Shown here one piece after another: positions 1 to 7,229 of a DNA stretch of 22,746 bases. Source of the DNA: an uncultured Candidatus Melainabacteria bacterium (GTDB lineage Bacteria > Cyanobacteriota > Vampirovibrionia > Gastranaerophilales > Gastranaerophilaceae); NCBI GenBank assembly GCA_947525005.1, contig CANNUY010000022.1, positions 1 to 22,746 of the forward strand. The letters are read 5' to 3'. Within the stretch, counting starts at the first letter, position 1. The number at the start of each line of letters is the position of its first letter. A model generated the notes under the pieces. That model was not told the origin of the DNA and ran no database searches. It saw nothing but the letters and a program-made list of their open reading frames with translations. Both the position numbers and the translations under genes were made by a program.

Positions 1-39
1 TTATCTAAGGGTAATTTAAAGGATAGGGATAATTATTAG
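1..39 (+). CDS. 3' end of an unidentified plus-strand gene (partial)
   Basis: Frame 1 is open from the window edge and ends at TAG (37-39), coding only LSKGNLKDRDNY. The other two plus frames stop within the first 19 bases. A strong plus-strand terminator begins 11 bases after the stop, which is the usual arrangement for a gene end. The peptide is too short to identify. It could also be non-coding 3' sequence. Confidence 0.35.
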   Translation, partial: LSKGNLKDRDNY

Positions 40-49
40 GAAAAATTTT

Positions 50-76
50 ACGACCCACAAGGGTCGTTTTTTTTTG
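50..76 (+). terminator. Rho-independent terminator
   Basis: A GC-rich stem CGACCC (51-56) / GGGTCG (61-66) with loop ACAA is followed by a run of T to position 75. It would end transcription of the gene entering from the left edge. An A/T-rich tract on the left side gives weak bidirectional potential. Confidence 0.85.
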
Positions 77-84
77 CTTTATAA

Positions 85-295
85 GTCATTCAGAGGCAAG
101 GGAGCAGAGGCACGAGCAAAGCGAGAGTGAAACGTGCGTCAGGCAAAATCACACTTTTGCCTGCAAACGTGAACGTTGCCGTTTAACGCGACCGCAGAAT
201 GCAACGACCGAAGAATCCCACTGAACATACAGAACCGTTGATTTATGGATTGCCACACTTAATACATTCAAACCGTTCAATCGTTCGCAATGACG
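85..295. repeat. Composite intergenic repeat, two modules head to head, with three internal hairpins
   Basis: Module 1 (plus) opens with GTCATTCAGAG (85-95) and closes with GAATCCCACTGAACATAC (from about 214). Its core is clearly more GC-rich than the rest of the window and holds three consecutive potential hairpins: GCACG/CGTGC (110-114/133-137), AGGCAAAA/TTTTGCCT (141-148/155-162) and AACG/CGTT (166-169/174-177). Module 2 (minus) runs from 294 down to about 235. It begins GTCATTGCGAACG and contains GGCAATCCATAA. Related copies lie near 5179, 13943-14072 and 21671-22111. No ORF is supported here. Confidence 0.7.
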
Positions 296-305
296 ATTAA
301 ATTAA

Positions 306-333
306 AACGAGGTGCTATTTTTAGCACCCCGTT
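306..333 (-). terminator. Terminator of the acyl-CoA synthetase operon
   Basis: Inverted repeat 306-316 / 323-333 (core GGTGCT / AGCACC, 11-bp arms with one mismatch, 6-nt A/T loop). On the minus strand it is followed by a T-rich stretch. It lies 25 bases after the stop of the gene ending at 359. Confidence 0.75.
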
Positions 334-358
334 AATTTTATCTTATTAAAGACTTTGA

Positions 359-2518
359 TTAGTGACAAGCACAGCAAGAACCACATTCACAACCTAATGA
401 TTCTTTTGCTTCTTCTAATCTTACTTTAATACGTCCATCAACTGCGATACCTTCGCCAGTCTTTTCTGAAATCAACAATGGGTTGATATCTAATTCGTCG
501 ATGAATTTGAAGTCATTAACTAATTGAGATAATCTCAATAATGTTTCTTCAATTTGTTCCATTTGTGCAGGAGTTGTTCCTCTAGCACCTTCTAACAATT
601 TGTAAGCCTTAACTGACTTAATCATTTCTTTAGCGTCAACGTCAGTCAATGGAGCGATTCTGAATGTTACGTCTTTCATAACTTCAATAAATACACCACC
701 AAGACCGAACATCATCATTGGTCCATATTGAGGGTCTGTTGCGATACCACAAACCATTTCTCTGTTACCCTTAACCATTTCTTGAATGATTACGCCTTCA
801 AGACCTTCTAACAATCCTCTTTCTTCTAATTTAGCAATTAAGTCTTTATATTCAGCTCTTAATTGTTCTTCAGATTGAATGTTAACTCTTACACCACCAA
901 CATCAGTTTTGTGAGAAGTTGTCTTAGAAGTCATCTTCATAACTACTGGGTAACCAATAGAATTACCGATTGTTACTGCTTCTTCTTCAGTTGTTGCAAA
1001 ACCTGATTTACAAACTCTGATTCCATAAGCATCTAAAACATCGATAGATTCTCTTGTAGTAAGTTGAGCTCTACCTTCTTCTAATGAACCTTTGATAATT
1101 TGTTTAGCTCTTTCTCTATCAACATCGAATGATTTAACTTCGCCAACTGGTCTTTCCATCCATAATCTTTGTTGGTTAAGTCTGTTCAAACCGTCAGCAG
1201 CTTCTTCTGCATACATGAAGAATGGCATATTAACTTTCATATCTGACAATTTAGTGAAGAAATCATTCTTAGTCATGAATACACCAATGATTGGTTTTTC
1301 TGGGTGTTCAGCTTTGATTTCCATCAATGCTTTTGCAACATCAATGTCTTTCAATCCCAAGAATGGAAGATAGATTGTAATAATCATATCTACATTTTCA
1401 TCAGCGATAACTGTTTTTAAAGTTTCTTTGTAGTGTTCGATAGGAGCTGATGCAATCATATCGATAGGGTTTTTAACTGATGCAGCTGAAGGTAAGAAAC
1501 TTCTTAATTTAGCCTTAGTTTCATCAGTAATTTTAGCCATTTGCATACCGTGTTCACAGATAGCATCTGTTGCCATAATACCAGGACCACCTGAGTTTGT
1601 AATAATAGCAACTCTGTCACCTTTTGGAATAGGGCAGTTAGCAAACACTTTTGCTGTATCAAATAATTCTTTCAATGAATATTCTCTGATTACGCCTGAT
1701 TGGTTTAACAAAGCGTTAGCAGCCTTATCAGCACCAGCTAATGAACCTGTGTGAGAAGATGCTGCAGAAGCACCTGCTGCTGAACGACCAGCTTTTAAAG
1801 CCAAGATAGGTTTTTTCTTAGAAATTCTTGAAGCAAGTTTTCTGAAGTTTGCTGGGTTTTGGATTGATTCCATATAAAGAAGAATTTGTTCAACGTCTTC
1901 TTCATTTTCCCAATATTCTAAAGCTGTTTCAGCGTTTACATCAGCTTGGTTACCGATTGAAATGAATTGTGCAAAACCAAGATTCAAGTCTTTTAAGATG
2001 TTCAAAATACCGCCACCTAAAGCACCTGATTGTGATACAAAACCAATGTTACCACGTTCTGGTAATGATTCTGCAAAACAGCCGTCCATTTTGATTTCTG
2101 GGTGAGTGTTTACAACACCTAAGCAGTTAGGACCAACACATCTCATACCATATTCTCTTACTTTAGCTAACAATTGTTTTTCAGCTTCAGCACCTTCAGC
2201 ACCTGTTTCTTTGAAACCAGCTGTGATGATACATAAACCTTTGATGCCTTTTTCGTGGCATTGGTCAATTGTTGATAATACAAACTTAGCGTTTACAACG
2301 ATGATTGCTAAATCAACTTCTTCAGGAATTTCCAAAACTGAAGTATATGCTTGTAAACCTTCAATGATTCCACCTTTTGGGTTTACTGGATAAATATTTC
2401 CATTGAATTTATATTCTTGTAATCTTTTCATAATATCAGAACCAATTGTATGTTCTTTGGTTGAAGCACCAACAACTGCAATTGATTTTGGTTTCATAAT
2501 TTTGTCTAAATTTTGCAT
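359..2518 (-). CDS. Acetate--CoA ligase (ADP-forming), fused alpha-beta subunits
   Basis: Cytosolic enzyme that converts an acyl-CoA (typically acetyl-CoA) + ADP + Pi to acid + CoA + ATP, a substrate-level phosphorylation step of anaerobes. The 719-aa length fits the fused form. Order seen: CoA-binding Rossmann-like domain (about 8-135, with AVVGAS), succinyl-CoA-synthetase-like flavodoxin domains (about 155-460) and a C-terminal ATP-grasp domain (about 490-705). The phosphorylated histidine is recognisable as His256 in SSHTGSLAG (254-262). The nucleotide/CoA ligase motif NSGGPGIM is near 308-315. Start ATG is preceded by AAAGGA seven bases upstream. It lies 35 bases after the radical SAM gene, so the two are probably co-transcribed. 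Odd point: the last ten residues, CECGSCCACH, add five Cys and a terminal His to an otherwise normal enzyme. Substrate preference among acyl-CoAs cannot be read from sequence. Confidence 0.93.
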   Translation of the reverse strand: MQNLDKIMKPKSIAVVGASTKEHTIGSDIMKRLQEYKFNGNIYPVNPKGGIIEGLQAYTSVLEIPEEVDLAIIVVNAKFVLSTIDQCHEKGIKGLCIITAGFKETGAEGAEAEKQLLAKVREYGMRCVGPNCLGVVNTHPEIKMDGCFAESLPERGNIGFVSQSGALGGGILNILKDLNLGFAQFISIGNQADVNAETALEYWENEEDVEQILLYMESIQNPANFRKLASRISKKKPILALKAGRSAAGASAASSHTGSLAGADKAANALLNQSGVIREYSLKELFDTAKVFANCPIPKGDRVAIITNSGGPGIMATDAICEHGMQMAKITDETKAKLRSFLPSAASVKNPIDMIASAPIEHYKETLKTVIADENVDMIITIYLPFLGLKDIDVAKALMEIKAEHPEKPIIGVFMTKNDFFTKLSDMKVNMPFFMYAEEAADGLNRLNQQRLWMERPVGEVKSFDVDRERAKQIIKGSLEEGRAQLTTRESIDVLDAYGIRVCKSGFATTEEEAVTIGNSIGYPVVMKMTSKTTSHKTDVGGVRVNIQSEEQLRAEYKDLIAKLEERGLLEGLEGVIIQEMVKGNREMVCGIATDPQYGPMMMFGLGGVFIEVMKDVTFRIAPLTDVDAKEMIKSVKAYKLLEGARGTTPAQMEQIEETLLRLSQLVNDFKFIDELDINPLLISEKTGEGIAVDGRIKVRLEEAKESLGCECGSCCACH

Positions 2519-2553
2519 GTTTAATCCTTTCTTTATATTTTATCTATCGAGTA

Positions 2554-3177
2554 TTAATATCCGTTTTCAAGCCATTCTCTGTTTCTAAAATCAGCACCGA
2601 TTTCTTTTGTAATGGCTTCACATTTTTCTACGTCAACAGGATAATCTTTGTATCCGCTAACAATAGACATTGTTGTTTTAAATCCGTTTTGAACAGATTT
2701 TTTTGCAAATTCTAGCATTTCATTATACGCATTTTTTACTCTTGGTAAACAAAGTTCATCGTATAACTTGCTATCTTGTGCGTTTAAACTTATTGATAAC
2801 TCATCAACCAAACCTTTTAGTTCAGGTAAAATATCACGTTTATTTATAGCGTTTCCATGACCATTTGTATTGATTTTTATATGTGTGTTTGGATAATTTG
2901 TTTTAACGTATTTTGCAACTTCTTTTAAGATATCTAGTTTGATAGTTGGTTCACCATAACCACAGAATGTTAAACCATTAGGGATTTTATCAGAATATTT
3001 TTCTAATTGTTCTATTACATCTTTTGTTTCAAACTTTTCAGATTTAAGCCACATTTCTGCACCAACAACATCGTCTTTAAGTCTACGGATACAAAAGATA
3101 CAGTCATTAGTACAACTGTTTGTAAGGTTGATATAAACCTTGTTTTCAAGTATATAAACTAGATTATCATCAGACAT
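2554..3177 (-). CDS. Radical SAM protein of the TatD-associated type
   Basis: 207 aa. The [4Fe-4S]/SAM signature Cx3CxxC is seen at Cys22, Cys26 and Cys29 (SCTNDCIFC). A SAM-binding GYGEP follows at 73-77 and a KINTNGHG strand further on. The size, the Cys spacing followed by IRR, and the downstream MWL recall the small radical SAM proteins annotated as TatD-linked (TIGR04038-like); their substrate is unknown to me. No tatD gene is visible in the window. The ATG start is preceded by GAGAGG at good spacing. It is the first gene of a likely two-gene unit with the ADP-forming acyl-CoA synthetase. A glycyl-radical-activase-like role is an alternative, but no glycyl-radical enzyme is nearby. Confidence 0.8.
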   Translation of the reverse strand: MSDDNLVYILENKVYINLTNSCTNDCIFCIRRLKDDVVGAEMWLKSEKFETKDVIEQLEKYSDKIPNGLTFCGYGEPTIKLDILKEVAKYVKTNYPNTHIKINTNGHGNAINKRDILPELKGLVDELSISLNAQDSKLYDELCLPRVKNAYNEMLEFAKKSVQNGFKTTMSIVSGYKDYPVDVEKCEAITKEIGADFRNREWLENGY

Positions 3178-3193
3178 AATTACCTCTCTATTA

Positions 3194-3221
3194 ATTGTGC
3201 CACGTAAAAGTTGATAATCAA
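3194..3221 (-). promoter_or_regulatory. Possible promoter of the radical SAM / acyl-CoA synthetase unit
   Basis: On the minus strand, TTGATT (3221-3216) and CACAAT (3199-3194) are separated by 16 bases, about 17 bases upstream of the ATG at 3177. The -35 overlaps a short dyad TTGATTATCAA. Both boxes match consensus only partly. Confidence 0.35.
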
Positions 3222-3257
3222 GTGTTAATCTTAATTTGTAATAGATTATTAAGCATA

Positions 3258-3285
3258 AAAAAGGACTCTATTTTGAGTCCTTTTT
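3258..3285 (-). terminator. Terminator after the ADP-ribosyltransferase-like gene
   Basis: Perfect 11-bp stem AAAAAGGACTC (3258-3268) / GAGTCCTTTTT (3275-3285) with loop TATTTT, giving a U-tract on the minus strand. It lies 22 bases after the stop at 3307. Confidence 0.85.
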
Positions 3286-3306
3286 ATGAATTCTATTAAA
3301 GATAGC

Positions 3307-5010
3307 TTATGATTTTGGAAGAATATATTCACAATCAACAATACCCAATTTTCTATCAATCGATACAACTTTTAATTGTGTATTTCTTGGTAAAATAACT
3401 TCTGAGAAATTTGGAGAAAAACATTTTGTTCCTTTAGGTAATTTTATCTTTAATGCCAATCCACCTGAATAAGATGCATAATTAGCAAATTGTGCATCTG
3501 GTGCTTTTGCAGTTGCTACAAAAGACTTATCTGAAATAACTGTATTTTCTTTTATTGAACGAATAAACGCATTATTCGCCTTACTACCTCCACTTATTCC
3601 ACGATAAACAACTGCATCTTCTTTTAATGGTGGACAACGGTCAATAATACCATCCAAAGTAATTGCAGACTTAGGAACTTTTCCACCTTCTCGTAATCCA
3701 TCAATTTGGTAATCAACCCAATGAGCAACGCAATTTTCTTCTTTTTTAGTCAAATTAATACGAGTTATTGATACTTCATTTTCAGGAATATGATTTGATC
3801 TTAATTTATCTAATCTTATTTCATATAAATCTTTTGCTTTTTTTGTATATTCATTAGCAGTCACTATGTCACCATTATCAAGAGCATCTAAACATTTTTC
3901 GTTCAGATCCATAACATTATTTTCTTCAATTGCATTTCCAACTTTGGTATCTGCTATAGTTTCAGATTCTATATTAGCTTCTGCTTTAGCCTTTGCTTCT
4001 GCCTCTGCCTTAGCCTTTGCTTCTGCCTCTGCTTTAGCTTTTGCTTCTGCCTCTGCTTTAGCTTTTGCTTCTGCCTCTGCTTTAGCTTTTGCTTCTGCCT
4101 CTGCTTTAGCCTTTGCTTCAGCCTCTGCATTAGCCTTTGCTTCAGCCTCTGCTTTAGCTTTTGCTTCAGCCTCTGCATTAGCTTTTGCTTCAGCCTCTGC
4201 TTTAGCTTTTGCTTCTGCCTCTGCCTTAGCTTTTGCTTCAGCCTCTGCTTTAGCCTTTGCTTCCGCCTCTGCCTTAGCCTTTGCTTCAGCCTCTGCATTA
4301 GCCTTTGCTTCTGCCTCTGCATTTATATTTGATTCTTGTTTTATTTCAGGTTCTGTAGTCGAATTTTGCTCAGCATCTGTTTTAATTTCAGCGCTATTTC
4401 CTTTAACAGAATTATTTGAAAATTTAGTCTTTAACGCTATATAATCAGCTTTTGATTTAGCCCAAGATTTTTTAAAACCACCTGAGGCTTTATAACCTGT
4501 GTAAGACGCAATTCCTTCTGTAGTACCAGAACCAACTTGTTGCCAAGCCTTTTGTGCTTCTTCATCAGTTTTTGCATCCATTGCATTTGAAATACCAGAA
4601 ATTACTTCTGCTCCACCATGACACAATCCAAAAGCGCATAATGAAGGCAACACCAAAGGTCCTATTATAGGTATTGTTGTAGCAAGACCTATCGCAACAC
4701 CTATTGCTAGCGTTTTTAAGGTTTGTTTAGTGCTAAAATTTCCATTTTCATCAGTAAACATTCCTGTAAAGAATTTAATTCCACCTTTTAAAACATTTTT
4801 TGATGCTTCAATAAAACCAATTGAACCGTCATCAACTCCATCTTTACAACCAAAATCATATAACCCTAAAAAACTAGAATCTTCTTCCAAGTTTTTATTT
4901 TTTATTACAGTATTAGTATATGGTTGATTATCTATTTTTTGTTTTTTTAAGAATTCTAAATTTGAATAATTATTCTGATAAATGTTCTGATTAATCGCAT
5001 TAATTCCCAT
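3307..5010 (-). CDS. Large protein with (AEAEAKAK)n linker and C-terminal ADP-ribosyltransferase-like domain
   Basis: 567 aa, with no classical signal peptide. Residues 1-55 are polar and Asn-rich. Residues 98-133 form a Gly/Ala/Ile-rich hydrophobic segment, possibly a membrane hairpin. Residues 230-341 are 14 copies of an octapeptide [N/K]AEAEAKA plus a partial unit, a TolA-like rigid charged helix. Residues about 405-567 carry the pattern of arginine/asparagine-type ADP-ribosyltransferases: VVYRG (Arg470), KSFVATA (Ser496-Thr500) and SEVILPRNTQLKV (Glu537 in the usual catalytic Glu position). The residue two before Glu537 is Phe, not the Glu or Gln of an ExE/QxE motif, so activity or target may differ. 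AGGAG lies eight bases before the ATG; a TATAAT at 5077-5072 is a possible -10. It is monocistronic with its own terminator. Effector, toxin or intracellular modifier are all open. The domain call rests on motifs alone. Confidence 0.7.
   Translation of the reverse strand: MGINAINQNIYQNNYSNLEFLKKQKIDNQPYTNTVIKNKNLEEDSSFLGLYDFGCKDGVDDGSIGFIEASKNVLKGGIKFFTGMFTDENGNFSTKQTLKTLAIGVAIGLATTIPIIGPLVLPSLCAFGLCHGGAEVISGISNAMDAKTDEEAQKAWQQVGSGTTEGIASYTGYKASGGFKKSWAKSKADYIALKTKFSNNSVKGNSAEIKTDAEQNSTTEPEIKQESNINAEAEAKANAEAEAKAKAEAEAKAKAEAEAKAKAEAEAKAKAEAEAKANAEAEAKAKAEAEAKANAEAEAKAKAEAEAKAKAEAEAKAKAEAEAKAKAEAEAKAKAEAEAKAKAEANIESETIADTKVGNAIEENNVMDLNEKCLDALDNGDIVTANEYTKKAKDLYEIRLDKLRSNHIPENEVSITRINLTKKEENCVAHWVDYQIDGLREGGKVPKSAITLDGIIDRCPPLKEDAVVYRGISGGSKANNAFIRSIKENTVISDKSFVATAKAPDAQFANYASYSGGLALKIKLPKGTKCFSPNFSEVILPRNTQLKVVSIDRKLGIVDCEYILPKS
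3976..4326. repeat. 24-bp in-frame tandem repeat coding the AEAEAKAK linker
   Basis: About 14.5 units of a 24-base repeat (minus strand GCAGAGGCAGAAGCAAAAGC with A/C/T substitutions at third positions). Units differ mainly at synonymous positions and at the Lys/Asn codon. Because 24 is a multiple of three, all frames stay open across it, which creates long false ORFs on the opposite strand and in an offset frame. Confidence 0.95.
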
Positions 5011-5153
5011 TTATTCTACTCCTATAATTCCCATATATTTAATAAGAATTTATAAAAAGTAGAATTTACTTATTATATCATATTATATTATGCCAGATAA
5101 CCTATTATAACGGTGTTTCAGAGAATTGAAATTTGTTTTAATATTTGTTTACA

Positions 5154-5177
5154 AAAGGAGTTAATTATATGTTTTAG
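5154..5177 (+). pseudogene. Vestigial translation start: strong Shine-Dalgarno, then ATG-TTT-TAG
   Basis: AAAGGAG (5154-5160), an 8-base spacer, then ATG TTT TAG (5169-5177). Two bases after the stop the repeat module CGTTATTGTGAACG begins. The simplest reading is a plus-strand gene whose body was lost when the repeat arrived. A two-codon leader is possible but there is no gene downstream on this strand. Confidence 0.35.
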
Positions 5178-5178
5178 A

Positions 5179-5240
5179 CGTTATTGTGAACGATTGAACG
5201 GTTTGTAATGTATTAAATGTGGTAATCCATAAGCCAACAG
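5179..5240 (+). repeat. Copy of intergenic repeat module 2 (inverted relative to 235-295)
   Basis: Nearly identical to the reverse complement of 235-295, ending in TAATCCATAAGCCAACAG. Several differences are C-to-T type (for example GTCATTGCG to GTTATTGTG, GGCAATCC to GGTAATCC), suggesting a decayed copy. Confidence 0.75.
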
Positions 5241-5257
5241 CTCTATAATTATCAACT

Positions 5258-5315
5258 GTCATTCAGAGTGGTCTGAATGTATTCTGTAACGCAAGCGTGG
5301 AATCCCTGTGTACAT
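5258..5315 (+). repeat. Copy of intergenic repeat module 1 with short hairpin core
   Basis: Starts GTCATTCAGAG like the copy at 85, has a CATTCAG/CTGAATG hairpin (5260-5266/5273-5279), and ends GGAATCCCTGTGTACATA like the other copies. It finishes about 10 bases before the stop codon of the gene at 5326. The rest of the 315-base gap from 5011 is A/T-rich and otherwise unremarkable. Confidence 0.6.
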
Positions 5316-5325
5316 AAGTATAATT

Positions 5326-6126
5326 TTATTTTACAACAAGGAATGATTTTAATCTTCTTCCTGTGTTATCACTTGGGATACCAATCGATGTTACGTGGTA
5401 TTCTACATCACCATTTTTGTAGTCAAAAGAAGTTGAGCTACCACCATCAAATGCCATAGCTTTTTCCATTCCGTGTTTCAAACACAAATCTCGTGCTTCA
5501 TAAATATTCATTGGGTGCTGGTTTGTAACTATGAAGATGTGAACTTCACCATTTTTTATACCAATCAAAGTCCTTGCAGTCTTTGACAAAACAGACGCTG
5601 ACTCTCTTTTTACGTTTCCGTTTGTATCTCTAACTACAAAAAATTCTTCTTCTAATTGTAATTTTGGTAGTAACATAGGTCCAGCTTGAGCAGATGCAAT
5701 CAACCTACCTGCATAAACAGTATTATGTGGTGTTATATCATAAACTAACAAACCACCTTTTGATGTAACCCTGAACTCTGTTCTATTAGAAACTTTTAAC
5801 CAGTTCTCCATAATAGTTTCATTGAACACCAAGTTTTCATTATCAATCGGACTTTCTAATAGCATTCCGTTATTGTAAACAAATGAAATAGTTTTTTCGT
5901 TTTTAGGATCGAAAAAACCTGCATTTACTACAAGTTTTGGGTTTAGTTCATTGAAAACTTGTCTATTTGTTTTTAATCTTTCACAAGAAACAAACTCAAT
6001 ATTTGTATCTTCAGGGATTACTATATGATATATCCCGTCTTTAAATTCACATTTAATATCGTTTGCAAAAACTGGTACAAGTCCAATCAAAAACAAAGCA
6101 CATGCTACTAAAAATTTTTTTATCAT
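5326..6126 (-). CDS. Secreted phosphodiester glycosidase (NAGPA-type domain) protein
   Basis: 266 aa with a Sec signal peptide (hydrophobic 5-19, probable cleavage after VFA at 21). The rest matches the phosphodiester glycosidase domain (PF09992; family includes the mammalian uncovering enzyme that removes GlcNAc from a phosphodiester). Motifs seen: NAGFFDP (68-74), QAGPMLL (147-153), ARTLIGI (184-190) and DGGSSTS (227-233). It would act in the periplasm or on an exported glycan; the bacterial substrate is not known. The ATG overlaps the stop of the LptF/G gene by one base (TAATG), so it is probably translated by coupling and belongs to the lpt operon, which points to an envelope-glycan role. 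No clear terminator follows; the gene ends beside a repeat. Confidence 0.85.
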   Translation of the reverse strand: MIKKFLVACALFLIGLVPVFANDIKCEFKDGIYHIVIPEDTNIEFVSCERLKTNRQVFNELNPKLVVNAGFFDPKNEKTISFVYNNGMLLESPIDNENLVFNETIMENWLKVSNRTEFRVTSKGGLLVYDITPHNTVYAGRLIASAQAGPMLLPKLQLEEEFFVVRDTNGNVKRESASVLSKTARTLIGIKNGEVHIFIVTNQHPMNIYEARDLCLKHGMEKAMAFDGGSSTSFDYKNGDVEYHVTSIGIPSDNTGRRLKSFLVVK

Positions 6127-7229
6127 TATAATTCCTTTGATTTATAAAACGCTATAATACATAACAAGAACGTAAACGGTGGAAATATAGCCGTTACAAA
6201 TGGATTCAATATAGATTTTTCTGCCAACAAATCAAAAAACGGTAATGTAATATAATAAACAAATATTGCACCGATTGCTATAGCAAATCCAACCATTCTT
6301 TGTTCTCTAGGTTTGCTAAACCCAAGTAAGCAACCCAAAACAGCTAATAATACGCAAATGAATGGGTGGAAGAATCTTTGGAAATACTTATTTAACATAA
6401 GATTATAAGTTTCATCACTCTTAATCATTTTTAAAAGTTTTATATAAGTATGTAAATTTTTGTTGGAAATTTCACGTTCTTTCTTTGTCGAATAGTTCAT
6501 TATAAACTGAATATCACCAGCCCAGTGTCCATTTAAGATACTCATTTCATTAAGTTCATCAATATCATCAAAGATTCCGTCTTGAGAAATTGTATATCTT
6601 GTGATATCAGTTAACTTCCAACAGTTAGGCATGAATTTACCATGTTTTGCAACGTAAATTGTTGATATTCCGTGTAAATCAGTATATTTTGAATCAGCAA
6701 AATCTAAAACTATAACATTAGTCATATCTGTTCGATTGAATTTTGATACAACAACGCTCAAAGTAGGCTTTCCTTTTTCATCTTTTTGAGTATAAATATA
6801 TTGTGATTCAGGGTTTCTATCCTTAATTTTTGACAAAACAGCTGATGAATAAGGCACTAATTTATCAATTGTCACAAAACATAAACAAGAAATGATAACA
6901 CTCAACACAACAACAGGTGCAACAATTCTTCTAAATGGTAAGCCAACTGCTCTAAAAATTGTCAACTCTGAATCCTTACTAAGCTTGTCAAAAGTAAACA
7001 AAGAACCTAACAACAAACCTACAGGGAATGCCTTACTCAAAATCAATGGTAATTGACAAGTCAAAAATACCAACCCCATTTGAGGAGTCATTTCACCAGA
7101 CAATACTTTTTTAATAGTGTTCAAAAGCATTTCAGGAGCAATCCATACAATCGTGAACAATAAAATTGCTACAATTGTAGTTATACAAACTTGTTTGAAT
7201 ATGTACTTGTCATAAACAGTGAGTTTCAT
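6126..7229 (-). CDS. LptF/LptG family LPS export permease
   Basis: 367 aa, the usual size for the YjgP/YjgQ family (PF03739). Membrane segments at about 12-32, 50-78, 101-121, then a periplasmic beta-rich domain (about 125-285), then 288-304, 313-332 and 343-363. The cytoplasmic motif SKDSELTIFRAVG (84-96) is typical and would contact LptB. Function: inner-membrane part of the ABC exporter that extracts LPS and passes it to the periplasmic Lpt bridge. It overlaps lptB by one base (TAATG) and the next gene likewise. Only one F/G-type gene is present here, so it may pair with a second copy elsewhere or form a homodimer; I cannot choose between LptF and LptG. Confidence 0.88.
   Translation of the reverse strand: MKLTVYDKYIFKQVCITTIVAILLFTIVWIAPEMLLNTIKKVLSGEMTPQMGLVFLTCQLPLILSKAFPVGLLLGSLFTFDKLSKDSELTIFRAVGLPFRRIVAPVVVLSVIISCLCFVTIDKLVPYSSAVLSKIKDRNPESQYIYTQKDEKGKPTLSVVVSKFNRTDMTNVIVLDFADSKYTDLHGISTIYVAKHGKFMPNCWKLTDITRYTISQDGIFDDIDELNEMSILNGHWAGDIQFIMNYSTKKEREISNKNLHTYIKLLKMIKSDETYNLMLNKYFQRFFHPFICVLLAVLGCLLGFSKPREQRMVGFAIAIGAIFVYYITLPFFDLLAEKSILNPFVTAIFPPFTFLLCIIAFYKSKEL

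Noticed and set aside
3969..4322. Minus-strand offset-frame ORF rich in Gln, Arg, Lys and Leu
   Set aside because: Same cause: a frame-shifted reading of the tandem repeat, inside a well-supported gene.
3976..4326. Possible CRISPR array
   Set aside because: The 24-base units are contiguous with no unique spacers, lie in frame within a gene, and code a regular helix.
3866..4444. Plus-strand ORF of 192 codons rich in Ala, Ser and Phe
   Set aside because: It is the mirror of the 24-bp repeat in the ADP-ribosyltransferase-like gene; a repeat length divisible by three keeps every frame open. No ribosome binding site.
5277..5459. Plus-strand ORF of 60 codons
   Set aside because: It overlaps the glycosidase gene antisense and starts inside a repeat module, with no ribosome binding site.
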